DNA of 64,000 nt, taken from Pseudomonas viridiflava (GTDB taxonomy: Bacteria > Pseudomonadota > Gammaproteobacteria > Pseudomonadales > Pseudomonadaceae). The translations under genes were made by a program, and so were the position numbers. The stretch lies in the NCBI RefSeq assembly GCF_900580675.1, contig NZ_UTBG01000186.1:186001-250000 (forward strand). Reading direction: 5' to 3'. Of this stretch, positions 41,563-50,847 are shown piece by piece; position 1 is the first letter of the stretch, and each line of letters begins with the position of its first letter. The notes below the pieces were generated by a model. It was not told where the DNA came from. It saw nothing but the letters and a program-made list of their open reading frames with translations, and did no database searches.

Positions 41563-43004
41563 CAGGCATCTCCCCCGAATACGTCAACGTTGCTGAATAC
41601 GCAGGCCGGCGATGCGTGCCCCACGCGAATCACCTGGTTCGGCTCGCCTTTGCCGCAGTTCGGCGTGCCCAATACCTTGAAGGTGCTGGCGTCGCCGACG
41701 GCGCTGAGGTCGCGCCAGAACCGCGCGGAAATCGCCCGGTAGTTGGGGTTTTTCACCACGCCCTTGAGCTCGCCGTTTTCAATCAACTGGCCCCATTCGC
41801 AACCGAACTGGAATTTATTGCGCGCGTCATCAATTGACCACGAACGGTTGGTCGACATCATGATGCCGTTTTCGATGCCGCCAATCAGTTGCGCCAGGCT
41901 CTTGTCGCCGGCTTCGATATTCAGGTTGGCCATGCGGTCGATCGGCGGGCGGTTCCAGCTGCTGGCGCGGCTGTTGGCGACACCGCTCATGCCGGTGCGG
42001 AATTGCGACAGCGCGCCGCCCAACGGCTTTAGCAGCAGCCCTTCGCGGATCAGGAATTGCTTGCTGGCGGCGGTGCCGTCGTCGTCATGGCTGTAGCTGG
42101 CGAGCTGCTCGGGAATGTCCGGGTCGAACGTCACGTTGAGCAGCCTGGAGCCGTATTGCAGGTGGCCGAAGTCCCCGGCCTTGACGAAGCTGGTGCCGGC
42201 GTAATTGCGCTCGTCGCCGAGGATGCGGTCAAGTTCCAGCGGGTGGCCGATCGACTCGTGAATCTGCAGGATCATCTGGTCGGGCATCAGCAACAGGTCG
42301 CGCGGGCCCTGGGGCGTGTTCGGCGCCAGCAGCAGTTGCAAGGCTTCATCGGCGATACGCGGCGCGGCGCCGACCAGGCCGAAGCGGTTGATCACATCAA
42401 ACCCGCCTTGCTGGCCGAAGTTGCTGCCGCCGAGGGTGCGCGACTGGCTGTCGTTGCCGTCGTAGGCCGTGACGTTGACGCCGGGGAACACAAAGCGCTG
42501 GGCCTGGCGCAGCTCGGCGCCGGCACTGTTGAGGTATATCTGCTCGACGTGGGTCAGGCCGAGGCTGACTTCCCAGTTCACCAGGCGCTCGTCATGGGGC
42601 ACGGCGGCGGATTCATCGCCGAGCAGTTGGTAGCAGTCGCTCAGGGAAGGGAAAGCGTGCTCCAGGTCTGGCGACAGGTAGTCGGCGATATCGCTGGAGA
42701 CCTGTTGGTCGCGCAGGTCGAGCAGGGCGTGGGGCAGAATCCGTCGGGCTTGCTGTTCGGCGCGCTCAAGGGCGGCTTGCAGGCCGGAAAGGGAGAGGTC
42801 GTTGGTCGCGGCGTAAGCCTCCACGCCATTGAGACGCACGGTGAGCATGGCGCCCTCGTCGTGGTTCAGGTGTGGCGGCTCGGCGACGTTTTTGCGCACG
42901 GACAGGTATTGGCCGGACTCGCGCACATAGCGCAGGGAGAAGAAGTCGGCGGTGGTGCGCAGGGCACTGAAGTGTTTTTTGAGTGTGGCGTGGTGGTCGA
43001 ACAT
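41562..43004 (-). CDS. TldD/PmbA family zinc protease (TldD-like half)
   Basis: 480 aa from the ATG at 43004 (AAGGAAGG upstream; MFDHHATLKKHFSALRTTADFFSLRYV). It carries the metal motif in QMILQIHESIGHPLELDRILGDE: HExxxH, the zinc site of TldD. Later segments GTSFVKAGDFGHLQYGSRLLNVTFDPD, YSHDDDGTAASKQFLIREGLLLKPLGG and GVANSRASSWNRPPIDRMANLNIEAGD are typical of the family. TldD/E removes amino acids from unfolded peptides, matures some ribosomal peptides and degrades the CcdA antitoxin; the substrate of this extra pair is unknown. Confidence 0.9.
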   Translation of the reverse strand: MFDHHATLKKHFSALRTTADFFSLRYVRESGQYLSVRKNVAEPPHLNHDEGAMLTVRLNGVEAYAATNDLSLSGLQAALERAEQQARRILPHALLDLRDQQVSSDIADYLSPDLEHAFPSLSDCYQLLGDESAAVPHDERLVNWEVSLGLTHVEQIYLNSAGAELRQAQRFVFPGVNVTAYDGNDSQSRTLGGSNFGQQGGFDVINRFGLVGAAPRIADEALQLLLAPNTPQGPRDLLLMPDQMILQIHESIGHPLELDRILGDERNYAGTSFVKAGDFGHLQYGSRLLNVTFDPDIPEQLASYSHDDDGTAASKQFLIREGLLLKPLGGALSQFRTGMSGVANSRASSWNRPPIDRMANLNIEAGDKSLAQLIGGIENGIMMSTNRSWSIDDARNKFQFGCEWGQLIENGELKGVVKNPNYRAISARFWRDLSAVGDASTFKVLGTPNCGKGEPNQVIRVGHASPACVFSNVDVFGGDA

Positions 43005-43116
43005 GGGGCCTTCCTTGTGGGCGGCTCGGCGCGGGCAGGCAAACAGAGTAGGCCTGGGCTGGGAGCTGATCAAGGAAAGTGTAGGGGAGGGTTTTTGCAG
43101 TGTTTGGTCGGGCCTC

Positions 43117-43190
43117 TTCGGGAGCAAGCCCCCTCCCACATTTGATCGGGTCGCACGGTCAAAATGTGGGAGCTGGCTTGCCTGCGATGC
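43117..43190. repeat. mixed REP pair
   Basis: First half (about 43117-43142) of the GAGCAAGCCCCCTCCC type, second half (43164-43188) of the GAGCTGGCTTGCCTGCGAT type, between betA and the TldD-like gene. Confidence 0.85.
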
Positions 43191-43205
43191 AGGCCGGTCT
43201 ATCAG

Positions 43206-44909
43206 TTACTGCGCGGTCGGGCCCACTTCACGCATCGGCTTGCCACGCACTGGCGCATCGCCTGCCACGTAGTAGTCGGCAGTGCTGCGCGGCAGCGGCT
43301 GGCGGCCTCGGATCTTGTCGGCGATTTTCTCGGCGATCATGATCGTTGGGGCGTTCAGGTTTCCGGTGGTGATGATCGGCATGATCGACGCATCGACCAC
43401 ACGCAGACCCTGCATGCCATGCACGCGGCCCTCACCGTCCACTACCGCCATCTCGTCGGTGCCCATCTTGCACGAGCAGGACGGGTGGAACGCGGTCTCG
43501 GCGTGCTCGCGGATGAACGTGTCGAGCTGCTCATCGGTTTGCACTTCAATGCCTGGGCTGATTTCACGGCCACGGTATTGATCCAGCGCCGGCTGCTGCA
43601 TGATTTCGCGGGTCAGGCGGATGCCATCGCGAAATTCCTGCCAGTCCTGCTCGGTGGCCATGTAGTTGAAGAGGATGCTCGGGTAGTCCCGTGGGTTCTT
43701 CGACTTCAGTTGCACGCGGCCACGGCTCGGCGAACGCATGGAACCCATGTGCGCCTGGAAACCGTGCTCTTTCACACCGTTGCTGCCGTTGTAGTTAATC
43801 GCGACCGGCAGGAAGTGGTACTGGATGTTCGGCCATTCGAATTCCGGACGCGAACGGATGAAACCGCCGGCCTCGAACTGGTTGCTGGCGCCGATACCGG
43901 TGCCGTTGAACAGCCACTCGGCACCAATCGCCGGCTGGTTGTACCAGAGCAGCGACGGGTACAGCGAGACCGGTTGGGTGCAGGCGTATTGCAGGTACAG
44001 CTCTAGGTGGTCCTGCAGGTTTTCGCCGACGCCTGGCAGGTCGTGGACCACCGGGATGTCGAGGCTTTCCAGCAATTTGGCCGGGCCCACGCCGGAGCGT
44101 TGCAGCAGTTGCGGCGAAGCGATTGCGCCGCTGCACACCAGCACTTCTTTACGCGCACGGGCTTCAACGCGCTCTTCGGCGGCGCCGATCAGGTAACGCA
44201 CGCCGACCGCACGTTTGCCCTCGAACAAGACTTTGTCGGTCAGGGCGTGGGTGACGATGGTCAGGGTCGAACGCTTTTTAGCCGTGTCCAGGTAACCGCG
44301 TGCGGTGCTGGCGCGACGGCCATTTTTCGTGACTGTACGGTCCATCGGGCCGAAGCCTTCTTGCTGGTAGCCGTTCAAGTCTTCGGTGCGCGGGTAACCG
44401 GCCTGCACGCCGGCTTCAACCATGGCGTGGAACAGCGGGTTGTTGCCGGCTTTTGGCGTGGTCACGCTGACCGGGCCGTCGCCACCGTGCCAGTCGTTCG
44501 GGCCGATATCGCGAGTTTCAGCTTTTCTGAAATACGGCAGGCAATCCAGGTACGTCCAGTTTTCAAGCCCTGGCAGTTTTGCCCAGTTGTCGTAGTCCAT
44601 GGCGTTGCCACGGATGTAGCACATGCCGTTGATCAGCGATGAACCGCCCAGGCCCTTGCCGCGACCGCATTCCATCCGGCGACCGTCCATGTGTGGCTCC
44701 GGGTCGGTCTCGTAGGCCCAGTTGTAGCGACGGCCTTGCAGCGGGAACGCCAGGGCGGCCGGCATTTGGGTACGGAAGTCGAGGCGGTAGTCGGGGCCAC
44801 CGGCCTCCAGCAGCAGGACGGTGACGCCTTCGTCTTCGGTCAGACGGGTCGCCAGGGTGTTACCGGCGGAGCCGGCACCGACAATGATGTAATCGTATTC
44901 TTGGGACAT
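43206..44909 (-). CDS. betA: choline dehydrogenase
   Basis: 567 aa from the ATG at 44909 (GAGGGTG upstream). GMC oxidoreductase: FAD-binding YDYIIVGAGSAGNTLATRL at the N-terminus, LLLEAGGPDY, GRGKGLGGSSLINGMCYIRGNAMDYDNWA, SGAIASPQLLQRSGVGPAKLL, and the C-terminal HPSCSCKMG (active-site His) with RVVDASIMPIITTGNLNAPTIMIAEKIAD. It oxidises choline to betaine aldehyde at the inner membrane. Last gene of the betI-betB-betA operon; a mixed REP pair separates it from betB. Confidence 0.97.
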   Translation of the reverse strand: MSQEYDYIIVGAGSAGNTLATRLTEDEGVTVLLLEAGGPDYRLDFRTQMPAALAFPLQGRRYNWAYETDPEPHMDGRRMECGRGKGLGGSSLINGMCYIRGNAMDYDNWAKLPGLENWTYLDCLPYFRKAETRDIGPNDWHGGDGPVSVTTPKAGNNPLFHAMVEAGVQAGYPRTEDLNGYQQEGFGPMDRTVTKNGRRASTARGYLDTAKKRSTLTIVTHALTDKVLFEGKRAVGVRYLIGAAEERVEARARKEVLVCSGAIASPQLLQRSGVGPAKLLESLDIPVVHDLPGVGENLQDHLELYLQYACTQPVSLYPSLLWYNQPAIGAEWLFNGTGIGASNQFEAGGFIRSRPEFEWPNIQYHFLPVAINYNGSNGVKEHGFQAHMGSMRSPSRGRVQLKSKNPRDYPSILFNYMATEQDWQEFRDGIRLTREIMQQPALDQYRGREISPGIEVQTDEQLDTFIREHAETAFHPSCSCKMGTDEMAVVDGEGRVHGMQGLRVVDASIMPIITTGNLNAPTIMIAEKIADKIRGRQPLPRSTADYYVAGDAPVRGKPMREVGPTAQ

Positions 44910-44947
44910 TGGATGCACCCTCTTTTGAGATAGTCAGGTCGGGCCTC

Positions 44948-45014
44948 ATCGCGGGCAAGCCCGGCTCCACAGGGGAACGCATTCCAAATGTGGGAGCTGG
45001 CTTGCCTGCGATAG
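44948..45014. repeat. mixed REP pair between betB and betA
   Basis: Half sites ATCGCGGGCAAGCCCGGCTCC (44948 on) and GGGAGCTGGCTTGCCTGCGATA (44991 on) are of two types. Inside the bet operon. Confidence 0.85.
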
Positions 45015-45047
45015 GGGCCTCACAGGCAACACAAAACTCGGGGGGTG

Positions 45048-46520
45048 TTAGAACACCGAGGCGTAGTCGCCCAGCTCAACCTGTACCGATTTGATGCGAG
45101 TGAAGTTGTTCAGCGAGCTGATGCCGTTTTCACGGCCAACGCCCGACTGCTTGTAGCCGCCGACCGGCATTTTTGCGTCGGACTCGCCCCAGGCGTTGAT
45201 CCAGCAAATGCCCGCTTCCAGCTGGTGAATCACGCGGTGGGCGCGGTTCAGGTCCTTGGTCACCAGGCCGGCTGCCAGGCCGAAGTCGGTGTCGTTGGCG
45301 CGGCGGATCACTTCTTCTTCGGTCTCGTAAGTGAGGATGCTCATCACTGGGCCGAAGATTTCTTCACGGACGATGATCATGTCGTCGGTGCAGTCGGTGA
45401 ACACGGTCGGGGCCACGTAGGCGCCTTTGGCGAAATCGCCGTCGGTCAGACGGTCGCCGCCGCACAGTACGCGGGCGCCTTGTTCTTTGCCTTTGGCGAT
45501 GTAGCCGAGCACGCTTTCCATATGGGCGAAGCTGACCAGCGGGCCGAAGTTGGTGTTTTCGTCTTGCGGGTCGCCGACGCGGATGCGCGCAACACGTTCA
45601 ACGATCTTGGCTTCGAACGCCGCTTGCAGGTGCTTGGGCACGAACACGCGAGTGCCGTTGGTGCAGACCTGACCGGAGCTGTAGAAGTTGGCCATCATCG
45701 CGATGTCAGCCGCGCGATCCAGGTCGGCGTCTTCGAACACGATCAGCGGGGATTTGCCGCCCAGTTCCATGGTCACTTCTTTGAGCGAAGAGCTGGAAGC
45801 GCTGGCCATGACTTTCTTGCCGGTGTCGGTGCCGCCGGTGAACGAGACTTTCTCGATGCGAGGGTGCTCGGTCAGCCAGGTACCGACTTCACGGCCGCTG
45901 CCGGTCAAGACGTTGAACACGCCAGCCGGTACGCCGGCTTCGGTGTAGATCTCGGCCAGTTTCAGGGTGGTCAGCGAAGTGACTTCACTCGGCTTGAAGA
46001 TCATCGCGTTACCGGCGGCCAGGGCCGGTGCGGATTTCCACAGGGCGATCTGGATCGGGTAGTTCCACGCGCCGATACCGGCCACCACGCCCAGCGGCTC
46101 GCGGCGGGTGTAGACGAAGGACGTGTCGCGCAGCGGGATCTGCTCGCCTTCGATGGCCGGCACCAGGCCTGCGTAGTATTCCAGCACGTCGGCGCCGGTG
46201 ACGACGTCGACGTATTGGGTTTCGGAGAAGGCTTTACCGGTGTCCAGGGTTTCCAGGGCAGCCAGCTCATCGTTGCGCTCGCGCAGGATGTCGACGGCGC
46301 GACGCAGGATGCGCGAACGCTCCATGGCGGTCATCGCGGCCCAGATTTTCTGGCCTTTTTCGGCGCTGACCACGGCACGCTCAACGTCTTCCTTGGTAGC
46401 ACGTTGCACTTGGGCGAGAACTTCACCGTTAGCCGGGTTGATGGCTTCGAAGGTGGCATCGCTGCCAGCGTCGCTGTAGCCGCCGTCAATGTAGAGTTTT
46501 TGCAGTTCGAAACGGGCCAT
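45048..46520 (-). CDS. betB: betaine aldehyde dehydrogenase
   Basis: 490 aa, full length (GAGGAC upstream of the ATG). NAD(P)-dependent aldehyde dehydrogenase: PWNYPIQ-type segment GIGAWNYPIQIALWKSAPALAAGNAMIFKPSE, VSFTGGTDTGKKVMAS, MELGGKSPLIVFEDADLD with the catalytic Glu, SSGQVCTNGTRVFV with the catalytic Cys, and EIFGPVMSILTYE. It converts betaine aldehyde to glycine betaine, a compatible solute and carbon source. Second gene of the betIBA operon. Confidence 0.97.
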   Translation of the reverse strand: MARFELQKLYIDGGYSDAGSDATFEAINPANGEVLAQVQRATKEDVERAVVSAEKGQKIWAAMTAMERSRILRRAVDILRERNDELAALETLDTGKAFSETQYVDVVTGADVLEYYAGLVPAIEGEQIPLRDTSFVYTRREPLGVVAGIGAWNYPIQIALWKSAPALAAGNAMIFKPSEVTSLTTLKLAEIYTEAGVPAGVFNVLTGSGREVGTWLTEHPRIEKVSFTGGTDTGKKVMASASSSSLKEVTMELGGKSPLIVFEDADLDRAADIAMMANFYSSGQVCTNGTRVFVPKHLQAAFEAKIVERVARIRVGDPQDENTNFGPLVSFAHMESVLGYIAKGKEQGARVLCGGDRLTDGDFAKGAYVAPTVFTDCTDDMIIVREEIFGPVMSILTYETEEEVIRRANDTDFGLAAGLVTKDLNRAHRVIHQLEAGICWINAWGESDAKMPVGGYKQSGVGRENGISSLNNFTRIKSVQVELGDYASVF

Positions 46521-46581
46521 AAAGTCCTCGCAAGTGCATAAGTGGTTGGCGCGGTTCGGGAGTTGAGCGTCTATGTGTGCT

Positions 46582-47175
46582 CTAACTCACCTGCTTGGCC
46601 AATTGGAAATCCATGTATTCGTAAGCGATCCGCTGCGCTTGCTCCGTGTCGAAAGCGTCTCCCGACAGGGCTCCGCGCAACCACAAACCGTCGATCAAAG
46701 CCGCCAGGCCTCGGGCTGCGCTGCGTGCATCTTCCAGCGGCAGCACACGGCGGAACTGGCAACACAGGTTGGAATACAGGCGGTGATCGTTGATCCGCTG
46801 CAACCTGTGCAATGACGGGTGGTGCATGCTGGTGGCCCAGAAGGCCAGCCAGGTTTTCATTGCCGGGCCGTTGACCTGGCTGGCGTCGAAGTTGCCGCCG
46901 ATGATCACCTGCAGGTGGGCACGGGGGCTGTCTTCGGTCAGCGCGAGCCTGCGTTCGTGCACGTTCTCGATCAGCACATTCATCAGGTACCGCATCGTCG
47001 CGGCGATCAGGCCGTTCTTGTCCTGAAAGTAGTGACTGATGATGCCGTTCGAAACACCGGCCAAACGGGCGATCAGCGCAATGCTGGCATCTCCCATTCC
47101 GACCTGATCGATGGCCGTCAGCGTGGCTTCGATCAACTGCTGCCGGCGTATGGGTTGCATACCGACCTTGGGCAT
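46582..47175 (-). CDS. betI: TetR-family repressor BetI
   Basis: 197 aa. N-terminal MPKVGMQPIRRQQLIEATLTAIDQVGMGDASIALIARLAGVSNGIISHYFQDKNGLI contains the TetR helix-turn-helix (residues about 25-52, with VSNGIISHYF the recognition helix). The C-terminal ligand domain includes WLAFWATSMHHP and LAALIDGLWLRGAL, both typical of BetI. Choline is the inducer. It heads the betI-betB-betA operon and faces betT; the operator is the palindrome at 47246-47265. SD AGGAAGAGG. Confidence 0.95.
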   Translation of the reverse strand: MPKVGMQPIRRQQLIEATLTAIDQVGMGDASIALIARLAGVSNGIISHYFQDKNGLIAATMRYLMNVLIENVHERRLALTEDSPRAHLQVIIGGNFDASQVNGPAMKTWLAFWATSMHHPSLHRLQRINDHRLYSNLCCQFRRVLPLEDARSAARGLAALIDGLWLRGALSGDAFDTEQAQRIAYEYMDFQLAKQVS

Positions 47176-47507
47176 GTAGCACCTCTTCCTTAGGCCTGCC
47201 GACGCACGTAAACGTTCGTCGCCGTGGAGGCCAGTCTATTTTGTTTTGATTGAACGTTCAATCAACAAAGAATAAGCTCTGCGACAAATCGTCGCTGCTT
47301 ACAGAAATTTCCTACGTTCAAGCAGCGGCATCTGACACCGCAAAAACCCTTGAAACAGGCCATATCAGGGCCTGGCACCGCTTCGGCGGGGTTCAGGAAT
47401 TTTCGGGGTGTCTTTATAACACCCGTCCGTCGACTGCCGAAAAATCGATGTCCCGGGATAACCGTTGCCTTGTGTTTCTCTCTCGCACTGCCTGGAGCAT
47501 CTGCGCC
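47176..47507. other. betI-betT divergent regulatory region
   Basis: 332 bp. It holds the BetI operator (47246-47265) near the betI end and a long betT leader. The leader contains a 6-bp hairpin GGGTGT / ACACCC at 47406-47424; I see no other conserved box. Confidence 0.6.
47246..47265. promoter_or_regulatory. BetI operator
   Basis: Perfect 20-bp palindrome, half-site TTGATTGAAC, with TTGT/ACAA extension on the outer side. The TGAACGTTCA core is typical of BetI and other TetR operators. It lies 71-90 bp before betI and about 240 bp before betT, so one dimer or a pair could repress both. Confidence 0.87.
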
Positions 47508-49499
47508 ATGAGTTCTGCCTCTCTTATAAAGACCCCGCCGGAAAAGGTTCGGGTCAACGGCTGGGTGTTCTACACCTCAACCGCGCTGATTCTGTTGTTG
47601 ACTGCCATTCTGATCATCGCCCCGCAGGAGGCCGGGCGCATGCTCGGCGTAGCCCAGGCCTGGCTGTCGAAAAGCTTTGGCTGGTACTACATGGTCGTCA
47701 TCGCCGCTTACCTGGTGTTTGTGGTCGGCCTGGCGTTTTCGTCCTACGGCAAGTTGAAACTGGGCAGCAAGGACGACACCCCGGACTTCAGCTACGGCGC
47801 CTGGGCCGGCATGCTGTTCTCGTCGGGTATCGGTATTTCGCTGCTGTACTTCGGCGCCTCGGAGCCGTTGGACCACTACTTCAACCCGCCCGAAGGCGCG
47901 TCGGCCACGGGCAGCGCCGCACGCCAGGCGTTGCAGCTGACGTTCCTGCACTGGGGCCTGCACGGCTGGGCGATCTATGCGCTGGTCGGCCTGGCCGTGG
48001 CGTACTTTGCGTACCGCCATAACCAACCGCTGGCCCTGCGTTCGGCGCTGTACCCACTGGTGGGCGAGCGTTGGGTGAAAGGCGCGGCCGGCCACGCGGT
48101 AGACGGTTTCGGCATGTTCGTGACCCTGCTCGGCCTGGTGACCAACCTCGGTATCGGCTCGATGCAGGTGTCGTCCGGCCTGGAAAACCTGTTCGGCATG
48201 CAGCACAGCAACACCAACCTGCTGATCGTGATTATCGTGATGAGCACCGTGGCGACCATTGCCGCCGTGTCGGGTGTGGAAAACGGCATTCGCCGCCTGT
48301 CCAACCTCAACATCGTGCTGTTCAGCGGTTTGCTGATATTTGTGTTGCTGTTTGGCCCGACCTTGCACCTGCTCAACGGCCTGGTGCAGAACACCGGTGA
48401 CTACCTCAACGGCATTATCCTGAAAACCTTCGACCTGTATGTGTACGAAGGCGACGCCGACAAGACCGAGCGCTGGATGGGCCTGTGGACTCTGTTTTAC
48501 TGGGCGTGGTGGATTTCCTGGGCGCCATTCGTGGGCATGTTCATCGCGCGTATTTCTCGTGGCCGCACCGTGCGTGAACTGGTGGCCGGCGTGCTGCTGA
48601 TCCCGCTGGGCTTCACCCTGGCCTGGTTGTCGATCTTCGGTAATTCGGCGCTGGACCTGGTGCTGAACCATGGTGCGGTGGAGCTGGGCAAGACGGCGCT
48701 GGAACAACCGTCGATGGCCATCTACCAGTTGCTGGAGCATTACCCGGCGTCGAAAATCGTCATCGGCGTGTCGATCTTCGTGGGCTTTGTGTTGTTCCTG
48801 ACCCCGGCGGATTCCGGCGCGGTGATGATGGCCAACCTTTCCTGCAAAGGCGGCAATGTGGATGAAGACGCGCCGCACTGGCTGCGGATCTTCTGGTCGG
48901 CGGTGATCACCCTGGTGACTATCGGCTTGCTGTTTGCGGGTAACTTCGAAGCCATGCAAACCATGGTGGTGCTGGCGGGGCTGCCGTTCTCGGTGGTGCT
49001 GATCTTCTTTATGTTCGGTCTGCACAAGGCGATGCGCCAGGACGTGGCGATCGAGCTTGAGCAGGCGCAATTGGCCGAGCGTGGTCGCCGTGGTTTCAGC
49101 GAGCGCCTGACCGCGCTGGACCTGCAACCGAGCCAGGGCACCGTGCAGCGTTTTATGGACAAACATGTAACGCCGGCGCTCGAAGAGGCGGCCACCGCGT
49201 TGCGTGACCAGGGGCTGGAAGTGCAGACGCTGCTGGGTAAATCCAAGCGCTGTATCGGCGTGCGGATCGAGATGGAAGAGGGCAACCCGTTTGTCTACGA
49301 AGTGAGCCTGGATGCTTACTCGTCGGCGCCGAGCGACCTGCCTGAGGAGGAACGCACCCGCTACTACCGTGCCGAGGTGTACCTGCACAACGGGCCTCAG
49401 GAGTACGACCTGATGGGCTTCGCCCAGGAACAGATCACCCGGGACGTGCTCGATCAGTTTGAAAGCCATCGGCAGCTCCTTGGCCGTGTCTATAGCTGA
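47508..49499 (+). CDS. betT: high-affinity choline transporter, BCCT family
   Basis: 663 aa from the ATG at 47508 (GGAG upstream; MSSASLIKTPPEKVRVNGWVFYTSTALILLL). Twelve membrane segments with the BCCT signature around residues 310-340 (WTLFYWAWWISWAPFVGMFIARISRGRT), whose Trp residues form the substrate box. After the last segment (about residue 500) a cytoplasmic tail of about 150 residues is present, as in BetT, where it senses osmolarity. It takes up choline with protons. Divergent from betIBA and probably repressed by BetI. Confidence 0.95.
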   Translation: MSSASLIKTPPEKVRVNGWVFYTSTALILLLTAILIIAPQEAGRMLGVAQAWLSKSFGWYYMVVIAAYLVFVVGLAFSSYGKLKLGSKDDTPDFSYGAWAGMLFSSGIGISLLYFGASEPLDHYFNPPEGASATGSAARQALQLTFLHWGLHGWAIYALVGLAVAYFAYRHNQPLALRSALYPLVGERWVKGAAGHAVDGFGMFVTLLGLVTNLGIGSMQVSSGLENLFGMQHSNTNLLIVIIVMSTVATIAAVSGVENGIRRLSNLNIVLFSGLLIFVLLFGPTLHLLNGLVQNTGDYLNGIILKTFDLYVYEGDADKTERWMGLWTLFYWAWWISWAPFVGMFIARISRGRTVRELVAGVLLIPLGFTLAWLSIFGNSALDLVLNHGAVELGKTALEQPSMAIYQLLEHYPASKIVIGVSIFVGFVLFLTPADSGAVMMANLSCKGGNVDEDAPHWLRIFWSAVITLVTIGLLFAGNFEAMQTMVVLAGLPFSVVLIFFMFGLHKAMRQDVAIELEQAQLAERGRRGFSERLTALDLQPSQGTVQRFMDKHVTPALEEAATALRDQGLEVQTLLGKSKRCIGVRIEMEEGNPFVYEVSLDAYSSAPSDLPEEERTRYYRAEVYLHNGPQEYDLMGFAQEQITRDVLDQFESHRQLLGRVYS

Positions 49500-49512
49500 T
49501 AGTTGAAACGAG

Positions 49513-49536
49513 CGGCGCCGTCACTGGCGCCGTTTT
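49513..49536 (+). terminator. Rho-independent terminator of betT
   Basis: 7-bp stem CGGCGCC / GGCGCCG with GTCACT loop, then TTTT, 14 bases after the stop. Confidence 0.85.
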
Positions 49537-49559
49537 CTGACTGTCGAAATAGAGATCAA

Positions 49560-49633
49560 ATGTGGGAGCTGGCTTGCCTGCGATAGCGGTGGTGAATCCA
49601 CTATTGCTATCGCAGGCAAGCCAGCTCCCACAT
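49560..49633. repeat. REP pair (GGAGCTGGCTTGCCTGCGATAGC type)
   Basis: 28-bp perfect arms at 49560-49587 and 49606-49633, between the convergent betT and cbcV. Confidence 0.93.
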
Positions 49634-49668
49634 TGACCCAGTTTCTTCAGTTGCTTTTGCGGTATCTG

Positions 49669-50847
49669 TCAGCCCAGGTTCTTGCCCAGCAGGGCATGGT
49701 AGAGCTCACTGTCTCCCAGTATCCCCACCACCTTGTCATTGTCCCGCAACACCAACTTATTCCCCGTGTGATACCGAATCTGCAACGCATCGCGCATGCC
49801 GATATTCGAATCCACCAGCGTCGGTACCCGACCCAAACCTTCCACCGGTTGCCCCGGCGCCCAGTTCTGCAGGTTCATCACCACGCCATTCTGGCGGGCG
49901 CCCTGGATGGTGTTGCCTTCGGCCAGGTCCAGCCAGGAATCGCCGCCCGGATCGAGGCACACAGAACCGTTCACGCGGGTGCAGTTGTCCAGCGTGCGCA
50001 TCAGGCTGCGGCCGCACAGTACGTTCAGCGGGTTGGTATGGGCGACGAAGGTCCGCACATAGTCGTCCGCCGGGTTCAGCACAATCTCTTCCGGCACGCT
50101 GTACTGGATGATCTTGCCGTCTTTCATGATCGCGATACGGCTGCCGAGCTTGAGTGCTTCGTCGAGGTCGTGACTCACGAACACGATGGTCTTGCTCAGC
50201 TTGCGTTGCAGCTCAAGCAGTTCGTCCTGCAGGCCCTGGCGGATCAGCGGGTCGAGGGCGGAAAAGGGTTCGTCCATCAGCAGGATGTCGGCGTCCATCG
50301 CCAATGCGCGGGCCAGGCCGACGCGTTGCTGCATGCCGCCGGAGAGCTCGTCCGGCTTTTTGTTACGCCATTGGGTCAGGCCCACCAGCTCGAGTTTTTC
50401 ATCCACCAGCTTGCGCCGGTCTTTTTCCGGGCGGCCCTGCATTTCGAGGCCGAAACTGATGTTTTCACGCACCGTCAGCCAGGGCATCAGGGCGAACTTC
50501 TGGAACACCATGGCGATGCGTTTGGTGCGCATCATTTTCAGCTCGGCCGGGGTGCACGAGGCGATGTCGATCTGGCGCCCTTCATGCTCCACGAACAGCT
50601 GACCACGGCTCACGGTGTTGAGGCCGTTGATGCAGCGCAGCAGGCTCGATTTGCCGGAGCCCGAGAGGCCCATCAGCACGCAGATTTCGCCTTTCTCAAC
50701 GTCCAGGCTGGCTTTTTCCACGCCGACAATCTGCCCGGTTTTTTTCAGGATTTCGTTGCGGTTCATGCCCTGGTCGAGCAGCTTGAGTGCTTCGCGCGGG
50801 TCTTTGGAGAAGATCACGTCGACATTGTCGAATCGGATAATGCTCAT
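49669..50847 (-). CDS. cbcV: choline/betaine/carnitine ABC transporter, ATPase
   Basis: 392 aa. Walker A VLMGLSGSGKSSLLRCI, Q-loop VFQKFALMPWL, signature ELSGGMQQRVGLARAL, Walker B ADILLMDEPFSALD. After the ATPase core (to about residue 275) a regulatory extension holds two degenerate CBS motifs (near 300 and 360), as in ProV and OpuA. Last gene of cbcX-cbcW-cbcV; its start overlaps the cbcW stop by four bases (ATGA). In P. aeruginosa the same complex takes up choline, glycine betaine and carnitine by using different binding proteins, including CaiX. Confidence 0.95.
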   Translation of the reverse strand: MSIIRFDNVDVIFSKDPREALKLLDQGMNRNEILKKTGQIVGVEKASLDVEKGEICVLMGLSGSGKSSLLRCINGLNTVSRGQLFVEHEGRQIDIASCTPAELKMMRTKRIAMVFQKFALMPWLTVRENISFGLEMQGRPEKDRRKLVDEKLELVGLTQWRNKKPDELSGGMQQRVGLARALAMDADILLMDEPFSALDPLIRQGLQDELLELQRKLSKTIVFVSHDLDEALKLGSRIAIMKDGKIIQYSVPEEIVLNPADDYVRTFVAHTNPLNVLCGRSLMRTLDNCTRVNGSVCLDPGGDSWLDLAEGNTIQGARQNGVVMNLQNWAPGQPVEGLGRVPTLVDSNIGMRDALQIRYHTGNKLVLRDNDKVVGILGDSELYHALLGKNLG

